Origin: Luteolibacter yonseiensis
GTDB taxonomy: Bacteria > Verrucomicrobiota > Verrucomicrobiia > Verrucomicrobiales > Akkermansiaceae
NCBI RefSeq assembly: GCF_016595465.1
Contig: NZ_JAENIK010000013.1
Coordinates: forward strand, 310,001 to 374,000
DNA: 64,000 nucleotides
Direction: 5' to 3'
Shown: positions 1 to 9,778 of the stretch, piece after piece
Numbering within the stretch: the stretch's first letter is position 1
Layout of the letters: the number at the start of each line of letters is the position of its first letter
Position numbers and translations under genes: made by a program
Notes under the pieces: generated by a model
The model's database searches: none
Seen by the model: the letters and a program-made list of their open reading frames with translations, nothing else
What the model was told of the DNA's origin: nothing

Positions 1-143
1 GCGGGCCACCGCGCCGTTAAACACGACACTTCTCTCTCTACTTCCTCTGCCATCAATCCCACGTTCTTGATCGCTTGGAGAAGGAATACTTCGCTGCATC
101 CGGTGTTCGCGACCAGTCCATCATTTCCGTCGAATTCATGTTT
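1..143. other. No gene identified at left edge
   Basis: This is the stretch downstream of the LigD fusion gene. A minus-strand ATG at 53 could open a gene that runs off the window, reading MAEEVEREV at its start, but only 17 codons are visible and no ribosome site is clear. No gene is called. Confidence 0.3.
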
Positions 144-3100
144 TCAAATAATGCCGAGATTCTTCAGGAACCTGGCGGGGATGGTGTTGAACTTCGGCTT
201 CTTCCACTGGTCGGGGAGCTTGGGCTCGTCGCGGATGGTAAATCCACCGCCAGGCGGCAGGGTGGCGAGATCCTCCCATGCGAGAGGCATCGATACAGGA
301 GCACCGGGCCGCGCGCGGAGACACCACGGCGCGACGCAGGTCGCCCCCTCGCCATTCCGCAACCAATCGATGAAGATCCTGCCTTCCCGTTTCGATTTCG
401 AGGCGGCGATGATGAAACGCTTCGGGTTGAAAGCCGCAACTTCGGCGGCCACCGCCTTCGTGAAGGGCTTCATCAAATCCCACCCGTGCTTGCGCTTGAT
501 GGGCAGTATGATGTGGATGCCCTTCCCACCCGAGGTCTTGACCAATGACTCAAGTCCTTGTTCCGCGAGATAATCCCTCAACAGCAAAGCCGCACCGAGA
601 ACTTCCGGCCAAGCAACCTTGGAGTCCGGATCGAGATCCCAAGTGAGGAAGTCCGGTTTCTCCCCTCCCGGCAGAGGAGCGCCCCAAGGATGGAATTCGA
701 TTGCCCCGAACTGCGCGAGAGACACAAGCCCTGTGATGGTCTTGATGGAAAACACTTCGTCTCCATCCGGCATCCGGGCGGGGAACACCTCCGCCGGAAC
801 ATGGGTGTTGAATGACTTTTGAAAGAACAGCTCGCCTTGTATCCCCGAGGGGGCGCGAAGAAGGGCGAGAGGACGCTTGGTGATGAATGGCAGCATCAGC
901 TTGCCCACACGCTCATAGTATTCCGCCACTTCGAGTTTCGTGATTCCGTCCGCAGGATAAACCACACGGTCGGGGTGGCTGATTGCGATTCCTTGGACCA
1001 CCGGCTTTCCCCCGCTGTTCTTGTTTCTCATGGCACTGGTTTGTTTGGCATCCGGACTCACCACCGCTTTCAGCACGGCATCCAGGTGCACGTCCTCGGG
1101 TGATTTGTCCTCGCGCAAGGCGATGAAGCTTCCCTGCCGGATCAGTCCGTCACGTGTGATCTGGGCAAACTCAACCTCCGCGACGAGACGGGGCTTGAGC
1201 CACGTGATACCTTTGTCCGGGATTTTCAGGGAGGCGGTGCGCGTCACAAGAGGCTTGAAAATCTTGAGAAGCTCGGCACTCGATCTTTCGGAAAACCCCG
1301 TCCCTACCCTGCCCCGGTGCACAAGAACCCCCTCTTCTTCGGAGGCAAGAATCAAGGCCCCGAACGCATTGTGGGAGTCACCCTTCTGCTGGGTGTAGCC
1401 GCAAATGACAAACTCTTGGCGCGGACGGCATTTTGATTTCGTCCATTCACCGCGGGATTCCGGAGCATAGCTCCCATCAAGGGGTTTGCTGATGACCCCC
1501 TCCAATCCCTGTGCGCATGCCTGTTTGAAGAGATCCGCCCCCATTTCCGCAGGCCACACGCGCGATCTCGTGATCGTGGCGCCCGGAACGTCATCAACGA
1601 TTTTGGACAACCGTTGCTGACGCTCCCGGAGGGGAAGGCCCCGCAGATTCAAACCGTCGAAGTGAAGGAGATCAAAAGCGATGAATGTGACCGAACCCGC
1701 CGCCTTGCGTTTGTCTGGCACTGCTTTCCGCTTGGGATGCCTGCCATACGAATTCCCGAGCGCGGCCTGCAAATCACCGAAGTTGGTATGTCCCTTCTCA
1801 TCGAACACCACGGCCTCTCCATCCAATATGAAATCCTCCGGAGCCAGAGCAGCAACGTGGCGCACGATGCCCGCGAAACGGTCTGTCCAGTCATGGCCGT
1901 TGCGGGTGAAGATCGTGACCTTCCGGTTTTTTTTCACGATGATCAGTCGATAGCCGTCGAATTTCAACTCGTGCACCCACCCGGGTCCGCGGGGGACGGA
2001 CGCCACCGTGTGTGCGAGTTGGGGCGGAATGAACCCGGGTGTCTCGTTTTCAACCGAGGCTGTCGGCGCGGGATGGGTGGCAGGGTTGAGCTTCATCAGC
2101 ATCCAGTTCGGCTCCTCCTTCATCCGGGCGAGGATGAATGGAGCCCGCAGGCGCTGCCCTTTCAGATGGAATTTCAACGTGCCCTTCGCGAATTGTTTGC
2201 GCCAGCCGGTTTCGAGAGGTTCCCATTCGCCGCTATCCCAGATGGTCATCTTGCCCGCGCCGTAACTCCCTTTCGGAATCTCCCCTTGGAATTTGCCATA
2301 CTCAACCGGATGGTCCTCCGTGTGCACCGCCAGCCGGCGGACATCAAGTTCTTCGGGGATGCCCTTGGGCACCGCCCAGCTCACCAGCACACCGTCAATT
2401 TCAAGACGGATATCGAAATGATGGCCTTTCGCATGGTGCTCCTGGATCACATAGGAGTTACCCGGCTTGCGCGGAATCTCCGGCTCCGGTTCCGGCGTCT
2501 TGTTGAAGTCGCGCTTCCTACCATATTCTTCCAAGCGTCCCCTGCTAACGGCCGCTTTCTCCGGCTTCCTGCCGGCACTCTTCGTTCCAGCCACAGTGCC
2601 TGCCTTTCTCTTTCTCCCCACCGCCCGCAGTTCGATCCAGGCGGGAGCGTGATCGCTGGCGTGATCCCACCCCCTGACCTCGCGGTCCACCTCAGCCGCC
2701 ACCAGACGGTCGGAGACGTGAGGGCTGAGAAGCAGGTGATCGAGCCTCAGGCCGGCATCCCTAGCCCAGGCGTTCCGCAGATAATCCCAGAATGTGTAAA
2801 CGCGCTCGTCGGGATGCAGGTGCCGGATGGAATCGGTCCATCCCTGCTCCAGCAGCCTGGCGTAAGCCGCCCGCACTTCCGGACGGAACAATGCGTCATC
2901 CTCCCAGCCCTTCACGCGGTAGAGGTCGAGTTCGGTCGGTATCACATTGAAGTCTCCCGCCAGCACAACCGGGATTTCCTGTGCGAGCAGATCCGATGCA
3001 TGAGCGAGCAGGCGGTCGAACCACTTGAGCTTGTATTCAAGCTTGGGACCGGGAGCGGGATTTCCATTGGGAAGATAAAGGCAGGCGATGAGGACTCCTT

Positions 3101-3392
3101 CCACGGCAGCCTCCAGATACCTGCTATGGCTGTCGGACTTGTCCCCCGGCAGGCCGCGCCTGGTTTCAACGGGTTCCATCCCCTTCGCCAATATCGCCAC
3201 ACCGTTCCAACTTTTCTGCCCATGCCAAATCGCTCCGTAGCCGGCATCGTTGATTGCTGCGACCGGAAATTTGGCATCCGGCGCTTTAAGCTCCTGAAGA
3301 CAGACCACATCCGGCTGCGATTCTTCCAACCACCTCAGAAGAACAGGAAGCCTGCCATTGATGCCGTTCACATTGTAGGTGGCGATTTTCAT
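144..3392 (-). CDS. ligD: Exonuclease III - LigD fusion (AP endonuclease + PE + ATP-dependent ligase + primase/polymerase)
   Basis: This is a 1082-residue multidomain DNA repair enzyme. Residues 1-255 are an exonuclease III/AP endonuclease domain, with LQELK (Glu34), AGDFNV and a terminal SDHAP. A Lys/Arg-rich linker (about 256-295) leads to the LigD 3'-phosphoesterase domain (about 296-440, GHHFDIRLE). The ATP-dependent ligase follows (about 455-770) with nucleotidyl-lysine motif ELKFDGYR (Lys477). The C-terminus is the archaeo-eukaryotic primase/polymerase domain (about 790-1082, DLDPD and KTSGGKG). The PE-Lig-Pol order is that of Pseudomonas LigD; the exonuclease III head is unusual. The frame is open across the linker. 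The start at 3392 was chosen because MKIATYNVNG is the family N-terminus. The known role of LigD is non-homologous end joining with Ku, but no Ku gene is in the window. The 65-residue gene upstream is 14 bp away. Confidence 0.93.
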   Translation of the reverse strand: MKIATYNVNGINGRLPVLLRWLEESQPDVVCLQELKAPDAKFPVAAINDAGYGAIWHGQKSWNGVAILAKGMEPVETRRGLPGDKSDSHSRYLEAAVEGVLIACLYLPNGNPAPGPKLEYKLKWFDRLLAHASDLLAQEIPVVLAGDFNVIPTELDLYRVKGWEDDALFRPEVRAAYARLLEQGWTDSIRHLHPDERVYTFWDYLRNAWARDAGLRLDHLLLSPHVSDRLVAAEVDREVRGWDHASDHAPAWIELRAVGRKRKAGTVAGTKSAGRKPEKAAVSRGRLEEYGRKRDFNKTPEPEPEIPRKPGNSYVIQEHHAKGHHFDIRLEIDGVLVSWAVPKGIPEELDVRRLAVHTEDHPVEYGKFQGEIPKGSYGAGKMTIWDSGEWEPLETGWRKQFAKGTLKFHLKGQRLRAPFILARMKEEPNWMLMKLNPATHPAPTASVENETPGFIPPQLAHTVASVPRGPGWVHELKFDGYRLIIVKKNRKVTIFTRNGHDWTDRFAGIVRHVAALAPEDFILDGEAVVFDEKGHTNFGDLQAALGNSYGRHPKRKAVPDKRKAAGSVTFIAFDLLHFDGLNLRGLPLRERQQRLSKIVDDVPGATITRSRVWPAEMGADLFKQACAQGLEGVISKPLDGSYAPESRGEWTKSKCRPRQEFVICGYTQQKGDSHNAFGALILASEEEGVLVHRGRVGTGFSERSSAELLKIFKPLVTRTASLKIPDKGITWLKPRLVAEVEFAQITRDGLIRQGSFIALREDKSPEDVHLDAVLKAVVSPDAKQTSAMRNKNSGGKPVVQGIAISHPDRVVYPADGITKLEVAEYYERVGKLMLPFITKRPLALLRAPSGIQGELFFQKSFNTHVPAEVFPARMPDGDEVFSIKTITGLVSLAQFGAIEFHPWGAPLPGGEKPDFLTWDLDPDSKVAWPEVLGAALLLRDYLAEQGLESLVKTSGGKGIHIILPIKRKHGWDLMKPFTKAVAAEVAAFNPKRFIIAASKSKREGRIFIDWLRNGEGATCVAPWCLRARPGAPVSMPLAWEDLATLPPGGGFTIRDEPKLPDQWKKPKFNTIPARFLKNLGII

Positions 3393-3406
3393 CGGTGGGT
3401 GGTTGC

Positions 3407-3604
3407 CTACTTTTCTCCGAGAGATGCGTTTAATGCGGTGGGAATCGCCGCGTCTCCATCCACCAGGTCTTCCCACGTCAGCTCGATCCCCTTCCGTCTG
3501 CCCTTTTCCGTCAGTTTGAGGCCGCTTTGATCGATGGTCAGCGTGTGAGCCCTGCCTTTCACATCCACCTCGCGCTTCAGCACTTTATCCAGTTTCGTGG
3601 CCAT
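3407..3604 (-). CDS. Small conserved protein upstream of the LigD fusion
   Basis: This 65-residue charged protein begins MATKLDKVLKREVDVKG. It has no signal peptide or membrane segment. It lies 14 bp upstream of the exonuclease III-LigD gene on the same strand, so the two are probably co-transcribed. The sequence looks like one small alpha/beta domain and I do not recognise a named family with certainty. The start at 3604 gives a compact protein; an in-frame ATG at 3682 would add 26 residues of poor composition. A link to end joining is inferred from position only. The 177 bp to the divergent uvrA-like gene should hold both promoters. Confidence 0.65.
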   Translation of the reverse strand: MATKLDKVLKREVDVKGRAHTLTIDQSGLKLTEKGRRKGIELTWEDLVDGDAAIPTALNASLGEK

Positions 3605-3781
3605 AGGTGGCACAGTTAAGCTAAAAACCTGAGGTGTGCGAATTTCTTCTGCCGCCGAACCCCGGCATGCGACTTTCCGCACCCGTCACTTGCGGAACGC
3701 ACGTGCGCAAAGTCTTTGGAGCATGAGCCCGCACTTTCCGAACAACTTCAACTTCGGCACTCCACATGCAAGGGAACTGTC

Positions 3782-6334
3782 ATGCAACGCACTCCCGATG
3801 GTCCTGCTCCCCTTTCGCCACCCACCGCTGGCGGACTCGTCAGCGTGCGCGGCGCCCGGGAGCACAATCTGAAAAACGTCAGTCTGGAAATTCCTCGGGA
3901 TGCCCTTGTGGTATTCACCGGCGTCTCGGGATCCGGGAAATCATCGCTCGCCTTCGGCACACTGTATGCCGAGGCCCAGCGGCGCTATTTGGAATCCGTC
4001 GCCCCCTATGCGAGACGGTTGTTCCATCAAATCGGCATCCCGGACGTGGATGCCATCGACGGCCTGCCACCCGCCGTCGCACTCCAACAGCAGCGGGGTT
4101 CTCCGACCACCCGTTCCTCTGTCGGCAGCGTGACGACCCTCTCCAATCTCCTCCGCATGCTCTACTCGCGCGCCGGTGACTATCCTTCCAAACAACCGCT
4201 GCTCTATGCCGAATCCTTTTCCCCAAACACCCCGGAAGGCGCGTGCCCGCGCTGCCACGGCCTTGGTCGGGTTTACGAGGTCACCGAACAATCATTGGTC
4301 CCCGATGATTCGCTGACCATCCGCGAACGAGCCATCGCCGCCTGGCCGCCCGCATGGCATGGTCAGAATCTCCGCGACATCGTCACCACCCTCGGTCACG
4401 ACGTGGACGTCCCATGGCGCGAGCTTCCGAAAAAGCTACGTGATTGGCTGCTGTTCACCAACGAGCAGCCCGTGGTCCCGGTCTATCCCCGGCTTGATCG
4501 CGAGCAGGTTCGTCAGGCCATCGCCCGCAAGCTGCCGCCCGACTACATGGGTACCTTCACCGGAGCGAAACGCTACGTCCTCGAGACCTTCGCCAAAACC
4601 GAAAGCGCCTCCATGAAAAAGCGCGTGGCGAAATACATGGTCAGCAGCCATTGCCCGGAGTGCCACGGCAAGCGCCTCAATGCAGCCGCGCTCTCCGTCA
4701 CCTTTGCCGGATTGGACATCTCAGCCATTTCCGCACTGCCGCTGAAGAGCCTCGCCAACATAATAGCCCCCTACACCCAGGCCCACCACGCCTCTCTGCT
4801 CCAGCTCGCCACGGGGCATCCGGAAAAAGCCATCGTCACCCAGCGCATCGCAGAGGACCTTGCCGCAAGACTGGAGGTGCTGCTCGAGCTCGGCCTCGGC
4901 TACCTCACGCTTGACCGCGGCACGCCCACTCTTTCACCCGGTGAACTCCAACGGCTCCGGCTCGCCACCCAGGTTCGTTCAAATCTCTTCGGCGTGGTCT
5001 ATGTTCTGGACGAGCCGTCCGCCGGACTCCACCCCGCCGATACGGAAGCCCTGCTCGTCACCCTCCAACGGCTCAAGCAAGCCGGAAATTCCCTGTTCGT
5101 CGTCGAGCACGACCCCGACGTCGTCCGGCGCGCCGACTGGATCGTCGACGTCGGCCCCGGCGCGGGCGAGAAAGGCGGGGAGATTCTTTATAGCGGTCCC
5201 CTCACCGGCTTGGAAAAAATCAAGGCATCGCAAACCAGCCGTCACCTTTTCAAAAAGTCCGGCACCCATCCGCCGCGCACACCCCGCGCCCCGAACCAAT
5301 GGCTGCGCCTCAGCGGCGTGACTTGCAACAACCTGACAGACCTCCACGCAGCATTCCCCCTCGGTCTCTTCACCACCGTCACCGGCATCTCCGGCTCCGG
5401 GAAATCCAGCCTCGTCAGCCACGCCCTCGTCAAACTGGTCGCGGCCGGTCTTGGCCATCAAGCTCCGCCCGCCGAAGACAACGGGGAGGAACTCGACCGC
5501 GCCGAAGCCGCACCCTGTACAGGAGAAATCATCTCCGGTATGGAAACCATCAAGCGCCTCGTCCAAGTGGATCAGAAATCCATCGGCCGCACCCCGCGCT
5601 CGAACCTCGCCACCTACACAGGCCTCTTCGATCCGATCCGCAAGGCCTTCGCCGCAACCCCAGCCGCCCGCAAGCGCCGCTATGACGCGGGGCGCTTCTC
5701 CTTCAATGTCGCTAAGGGACGCTGCCAAAACTGCCAAGGCGAGGGTTGGGTTTTCGTCGAGTTGCTGTTCCTCCCCGGGGTCTACGCTCCCTGCACCGTC
5801 TGCCAGGGCACCCGCTACAATTCCCAGACTTTGGAAATTCTCTACCACGGAAAAAACATCGCCGAAGTCCTCAACCTCACCGTCGATGCCGCCGCCGAAT
5901 TCTTCTCCGGAGAACCCACCATCTCCCGTCCTTTGGCCATCCTCCAAAAAGTCGGTCTCGGCTACCTGCGTCTCGGACAGCCCGCCACCGAACTCTCGGG
6001 CGGAGAAGCCCAACGCATCAAGCTCGCCACCGAGTTGCAACGGAACGCGCGCGGCCATACCCTCTACGTCCTCGACGAACCCACCACCGGTCTTCATCCC
6101 TCCGATGTCGAGACCCTCATGGAACTCCTCCAAGGTCTCGTCACGGCCGGCCACACTGTCATTACCGTCGAACACGACATGCAGGTCGCCGCAGCTAGCG
6201 ACTGGGTCATCGACATCGGTCCAGGTGCGGGGGATGAGGGCGGTGAGATTGTGGCTGCCGGGACGCCGGAAGAAGTAGCAAAAGCATCATCCAGCCGAAC
6301 CGCAGGCTATCTGAGAAAAACGATGATGCCTTGA
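3782..6334 (+). CDS. UvrA2-like excinuclease ATPase (short UvrA paralogue)
   Basis: This 850-residue protein has two ABC ATPase modules of the UvrA family. The N-terminal Walker A is GVSGSGKSS, with the UvrA-typical AEAQRRYLES after it. The C-terminal module has GISGSGKSS, ELSGGEAQRIKLA and VLDEPTTGLHP. Zinc-binding CxxC pairs are visible (CPRCHG, CPECHG, CQNCQG, CTVCQG). At about 850 residues it is some 90 shorter than housekeeping UvrA, and the UvrB-binding insertion after the first Walker A appears to be missing. That is the UvrA2/class II form, linked in other bacteria to tolerance of DNA-damaging compounds. The start at 3782 has an AAGGGAA ribosome site just before it; an upstream in-frame ATG at 3716 is less likely. 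It converges with the mannoside operon, 31 bp away. Confidence 0.9.
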   Translation: MQRTPDGPAPLSPPTAGGLVSVRGAREHNLKNVSLEIPRDALVVFTGVSGSGKSSLAFGTLYAEAQRRYLESVAPYARRLFHQIGIPDVDAIDGLPPAVALQQQRGSPTTRSSVGSVTTLSNLLRMLYSRAGDYPSKQPLLYAESFSPNTPEGACPRCHGLGRVYEVTEQSLVPDDSLTIRERAIAAWPPAWHGQNLRDIVTTLGHDVDVPWRELPKKLRDWLLFTNEQPVVPVYPRLDREQVRQAIARKLPPDYMGTFTGAKRYVLETFAKTESASMKKRVAKYMVSSHCPECHGKRLNAAALSVTFAGLDISAISALPLKSLANIIAPYTQAHHASLLQLATGHPEKAIVTQRIAEDLAARLEVLLELGLGYLTLDRGTPTLSPGELQRLRLATQVRSNLFGVVYVLDEPSAGLHPADTEALLVTLQRLKQAGNSLFVVEHDPDVVRRADWIVDVGPGAGEKGGEILYSGPLTGLEKIKASQTSRHLFKKSGTHPPRTPRAPNQWLRLSGVTCNNLTDLHAAFPLGLFTTVTGISGSGKSSLVSHALVKLVAAGLGHQAPPAEDNGEELDRAEAAPCTGEIISGMETIKRLVQVDQKSIGRTPRSNLATYTGLFDPIRKAFAATPAARKRRYDAGRFSFNVAKGRCQNCQGEGWVFVELLFLPGVYAPCTVCQGTRYNSQTLEILYHGKNIAEVLNLTVDAAAEFFSGEPTISRPLAILQKVGLGYLRLGQPATELSGGEAQRIKLATELQRNARGHTLYVLDEPTTGLHPSDVETLMELLQGLVTAGHTVITVEHDMQVAAASDWVIDIGPGAGDEGGEIVAAGTPEEVAKASSSRTAGYLRKTMMP

Positions 6335-6365
6335 TTCTCGCTGTGCGGCGCTGGCCGACCCGTCT

Positions 6366-8639
6366 TCACGCGGATTGGACTGATGCGGAAAAAGCCTCCT
6401 CGGCCTGATGCATGTCCACCAATGAGATGGCGAAGGCGAGCGTGGATTCCGCCCCTTGGTTGGAGTTGACCCGATCCGGATGCAGACCGTCACAACAGCC
6501 ACCGGTCCGGGGATCATACAGCGGAAGTCCCAGATCGTTGCGTCCCAGAAACCACTCGAACGCGCGCTTGGCTTCCTTTTTCCAGGATGTAAGGGAAGTG
6601 GCCGCAGCCGCGGCGAGGGAGGCGGAAACCATGGCTTGGGCTTCGATCGGTTGCTGGTCGAAATCCGCGCGGATGCCGTCCCTCTGGTAAAACCCGTTGC
6701 TGCCGACAGGACGGAAATGTCCGGACGATGTTGTTTGAATCGACGCCAGCCATTTCAAAGCCTTCAGTCCTATCTCCAAAGCTTCGGGGTCGGGGATCGC
6801 ATGCCCGGCAAGAATGAGCGCTTCAGGCAGTCTCGCATTGTCGTAGGAAAGGGATTGTTCGAACCAAGGCCAGTCATCATCTGCGGATTGGTTCCATATC
6901 TCAACCAGTTTTGAGACGAGCAAGGATCTCATCTCATTTGACTGACCATGACCGGGAAATGTCCTGAGATATTCGCTGATCCCCAGCAATCCCGCCGCCC
7001 AGGCGCGGGGCGAGGTGAATCCTTCCAGCACACCAAGAGACCGTTCATACAACTCGATTGAGAGCAGCCGGTGACCGTCGTTACGCGACCGTGCGGCACA
7101 GGTCCCAAGCGCCCAGACCGCGCGGCCGTGGCTGTCCTCGCTCCCATATTCCTCAAGCCATCTCCGGTCATGAGCCATGAAATTGCGGAAGCGGCCGGTG
7201 TCCCGGTTGATCGCCGCGGCCATAAAAGCAAGGTAGGTGCTGAGAAGCGCGTCCAGGTTGGCGTGCGAAGCGCGACCGCCGTGTTCATCGCTCCGGCAGC
7301 ACAGGATCAGGGCCCGTGCGTTGTCGTCGGTGCAATAACCTTCGTTGTAATTGGGAACGTTGTAGCAGGCATGTTGAAAAATCCCTGTTCCATCCGTCAT
7401 TCGGAAAAGATGATCCATGCGCAGCTCAGGAAGATCGTAACGGCTTGCAAGTGTCCAGCCGGCGAATGCCGAGCGCGACACCCTTCTCTGGTCGGCCTTG
7501 GCGTGATTGAAGGATTGGAGGTAGCTTGCCGCGACGTTCGGCCACGTCATGGCGCGTGCCTGCTCATAGGCTCGAGTCCTCATCGCGCCCATGCGTTCAG
7601 GGTCGTCGAGCAACTGAAGCACCCCGTCTGCGATCGATTCCGAATCCCGTGCCTTCACCAGGACGCCGGTTTCAGGGGTGATGAGTTCCTGAGCGTGCCA
7701 GTATGGCGTGGAAACCACCGCCCGTCCCGCACCGAATGCCTGAGCGAGCGTGCCGGAGGTGATCTGCGCCTCGTTCGGGTAAGGGGTGAGATAGATGTCC
7801 GCCGCAGAGATGAATTCCTTGAGATCATCCGCGGAAACAAACCGGTTGTGGAAAATGACATGTTCCTTCACACCGTAATCTTCAGCAAGGCGCTCAAGGC
7901 CGAGCCGGTAGCTTTCGCCCTCCCTCGCGACGAGATGGGGATGTGTTGCTCCGAGCACGACATACACGACCTCCGGGTGACGTGCCACAATCGAGGGCAG
8001 GGCACGGATCGCGTATTCGATTCCCTTTCCCGGGCCGAGCAGGCCGAAGGTCAGTATCACGAATCGGCCTCCCACCCCGAACTGCTCCTTGTAAACGTCG
8101 GCATCGACCAAAGGAACATCGGGAATCCCGTGCGGGATAACATCGATTTTACCGTTGTCGACCCCATAAACCTCACGCAGGATGGAAGCGCCTTTCTGCG
8201 CCATCACGACCAGGCGGTCGCTCCGCCGAATGAGTTCGTCCATGACCTTGCGCTGGGGTATATCCGGAGTGGTGAGGATCGTGTGCAGGGTTGTCACGAC
8301 CGGCATCTTGACTTCCCGGAGGAGACCCAGAAGATAGCTGCCCGCCGGTCCTCCGAAGATTCCGAATTCATGCTGGATCGACAGCACATCCACATTGTTG
8401 AAATTGAGATAATCCGCGGCCCTCCGGTAAGATCCGGGATCCCGTTCCTCCAGTTCGAAGCGGACGGACTTGGGATAGACGTAGCGTTGCTGATGATCAT
8501 TGATAGCGGCAACCATGCAGTCCGTGGATGGTGAGGCCGCGGCGACCGCTTCGTGAAGGTCGCTGGTAAATGTGGCGATGCCACAACGCCGAGGGGTGTG
8601 GCCACCCAGGAATGCGATTCGTTTCAGTTCAGGGTACAT
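6366..8639 (-). CDS. GT4 glycosyltransferase with C-terminal alpha-helical domain
   Basis: This 757-residue two-part protein has an N-terminal GT-B glycosyltransferase, family GT4-like (residues 1 to about 400). It opens with IAFLGGHTPRRCGIATF and carries the nucleotide-sugar region VILTFGLLGPGKGIEYA and the acceptor-side EAQITSGTLAQAFGAG. The remainder (about 410-757) looks like an (alpha/alpha)-barrel with NEGYCTDDNARALIL and DSHGRAVWALG, as seen in glycan-processing helical domains. The start at 8639 overlaps the end of the Gfo/Idh gene by 11 bp, implying translational coupling. It is the last gene of an SDR-GH130-oxidoreductase-GT4 operon, so a role in making or remodelling a mannose-containing glycan is inferred. 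The sugar donor is not evident from sequence. Confidence 0.85.
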   Translation of the reverse strand: MYPELKRIAFLGGHTPRRCGIATFTSDLHEAVAAASPSTDCMVAAINDHQQRYVYPKSVRFELEERDPGSYRRAADYLNFNNVDVLSIQHEFGIFGGPAGSYLLGLLREVKMPVVTTLHTILTTPDIPQRKVMDELIRRSDRLVVMAQKGASILREVYGVDNGKIDVIPHGIPDVPLVDADVYKEQFGVGGRFVILTFGLLGPGKGIEYAIRALPSIVARHPEVVYVVLGATHPHLVAREGESYRLGLERLAEDYGVKEHVIFHNRFVSADDLKEFISAADIYLTPYPNEAQITSGTLAQAFGAGRAVVSTPYWHAQELITPETGVLVKARDSESIADGVLQLLDDPERMGAMRTRAYEQARAMTWPNVAASYLQSFNHAKADQRRVSRSAFAGWTLASRYDLPELRMDHLFRMTDGTGIFQHACYNVPNYNEGYCTDDNARALILCCRSDEHGGRASHANLDALLSTYLAFMAAAINRDTGRFRNFMAHDRRWLEEYGSEDSHGRAVWALGTCAARSRNDGHRLLSIELYERSLGVLEGFTSPRAWAAGLLGISEYLRTFPGHGQSNEMRSLLVSKLVEIWNQSADDDWPWFEQSLSYDNARLPEALILAGHAIPDPEALEIGLKALKWLASIQTTSSGHFRPVGSNGFYQRDGIRADFDQQPIEAQAMVSASLAAAAATSLTSWKKEAKRAFEWFLGRNDLGLPLYDPRTGGCCDGLHPDRVNSNQGAESTLAFAISLVDMHQAEEAFSASVQSA

Positions 8640-9777
8640 GGTTTGGAACGGTTGGATTGGCTGAGGAATCGTGATCCGCCATGGCTTGCGCTTCCACGGC
8701 ATAGGCCAGCGAGGTGATTCCATTGGATTCGGTCACGAGGCGCTGGTGGGAAGGCGACCGAACGGCGTTGATCTGATCCGACAAAAGCTCGCGCAGCATT
8801 TTTCCATAGAGCTCTTCCTTGGTCACGGGTGGCTTGCAGGTGAGGATGGCATGCACATCGACTGTCCGGGAGAGGTGTCGGCTGGAAACCTTTCGTAGTT
8901 CGCCCTCATATTCGTCGACGATTCGGACCTCGCAGCCAGGAACCAATGCGATAAGTTCGTCAAGTTCAGCTCGGGTGAGGAAAACGTCCGCCTCCAAGTA
9001 GGTGGGCACCCATCCAGTCATCCGAATCACGCCCTTTTCAAAAACGAGCTCCCAGTCCTGGCGATCCTGTCTCAGCATCTGGTGAAAGCCGTGGTAGAAG
9101 GTTCCGAGGGTCATGTCACCGTATCGGGCGGCACAATGCACCTGATCCACGATATCGGTCCCCGGACGCAGCACCTGCCCGGCGGAAACCACACGACCCG
9201 GGCCGAACCACCATTCGAACAGATCGAAAAAGTGGACCCCGTGCTCAATGAAGATCCCCCCGCTCCGGCCCGGATCCCAGAACCAGTGCGAAGGTGGCAG
9301 CACCTCGTCCTGGGCAAGATTGATCAACGATGCGAAAATGGCCTTCCCCAACACTTCACCGGCGGCCAGCGAACGCACCACTTGATTGAGCGGATTATAC
9401 CGCATGATGAGGTTCACCGCGAGAACGAGCCCCTTGTTCCGGGCGAGTTCGATCAAATCCGCAGCTTCTTCGACATTCAAAGTCAGCGGCTTTTCACACA
9501 GCACATGTTTTCCGGCGGAGAGAGCGGCAAAGGCCAATCCGTAATGGGTGCCCGGTGGTGTCGCGAGGTGGATGAGATCGATGTCGGGTCTGGCGATCAG
9601 TTCCTCCGCGCTGCCGGCTTGCTCCAGATCGAAATCGTTCGCCACCTGTTCTGCCAATGAGGACGAGACATCCGTGACGGCCACAAGTTCCACGTCTTCA
9701 AGGGACCGATATTGACCGAGGCAGAATCGGCCGAATCCTCCGCAGCCCACGAGTCCGTATCGAAGGGATTCACTCAT
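8629..9777 (-). CDS. Gfo/Idh/MocA family oxidoreductase
   Basis: This 382-residue protein is an NAD(P)-dependent sugar dehydrogenase-like enzyme. A Rossmann fold opens the protein (YGLVGCGGFGRF), followed by the family signature ATPPGTHYGLA and the catalytic-site motif CEKPLTLN with the expected lysine. The C-terminal alpha/beta domain holds IEHGVHFFDLFEWWFG. Members oxidise or reduce hydroxyls on sugars, inositols or nucleotide sugars; the substrate here is unknown. It is the third gene of the mannoside operon. One base separates it from the GH130 stop codon upstream, and it overlaps the GT4 gene by 11 bp downstream. Confidence 0.9.
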   Translation of the reverse strand: MSESLRYGLVGCGGFGRFCLGQYRSLEDVELVAVTDVSSSLAEQVANDFDLEQAGSAEELIARPDIDLIHLATPPGTHYGLAFAALSAGKHVLCEKPLTLNVEEAADLIELARNKGLVLAVNLIMRYNPLNQVVRSLAAGEVLGKAIFASLINLAQDEVLPPSHWFWDPGRSGGIFIEHGVHFFDLFEWWFGPGRVVSAGQVLRPGTDIVDQVHCAARYGDMTLGTFYHGFHQMLRQDRQDWELVFEKGVIRMTGWVPTYLEADVFLTRAELDELIALVPGCEVRIVDEYEGELRKVSSRHLSRTVDVHAILTCKPPVTKEELYGKMLRELLSDQINAVRSPSHQRLVTESNGITSLAYAVEAQAMADHDSSANPTVPNHVP

Positions 9778-9778
9778 G

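Noticed and set aside
1614..3530. Plus-strand 638-residue ORF
   Set aside because: It is the antisense shadow of the ExoIII-LigD gene and has no family motif.
4979..6175. Minus-strand 398-residue ORF
   Set aside because: It is the antisense shadow of the UvrA2-like gene, with Gly/Glu/Asp-rich composition.
7071..8534. Plus-strand 487-residue ORF
   Set aside because: It lies entirely antisense to the GT4 gene; motifs belong to the minus strand.
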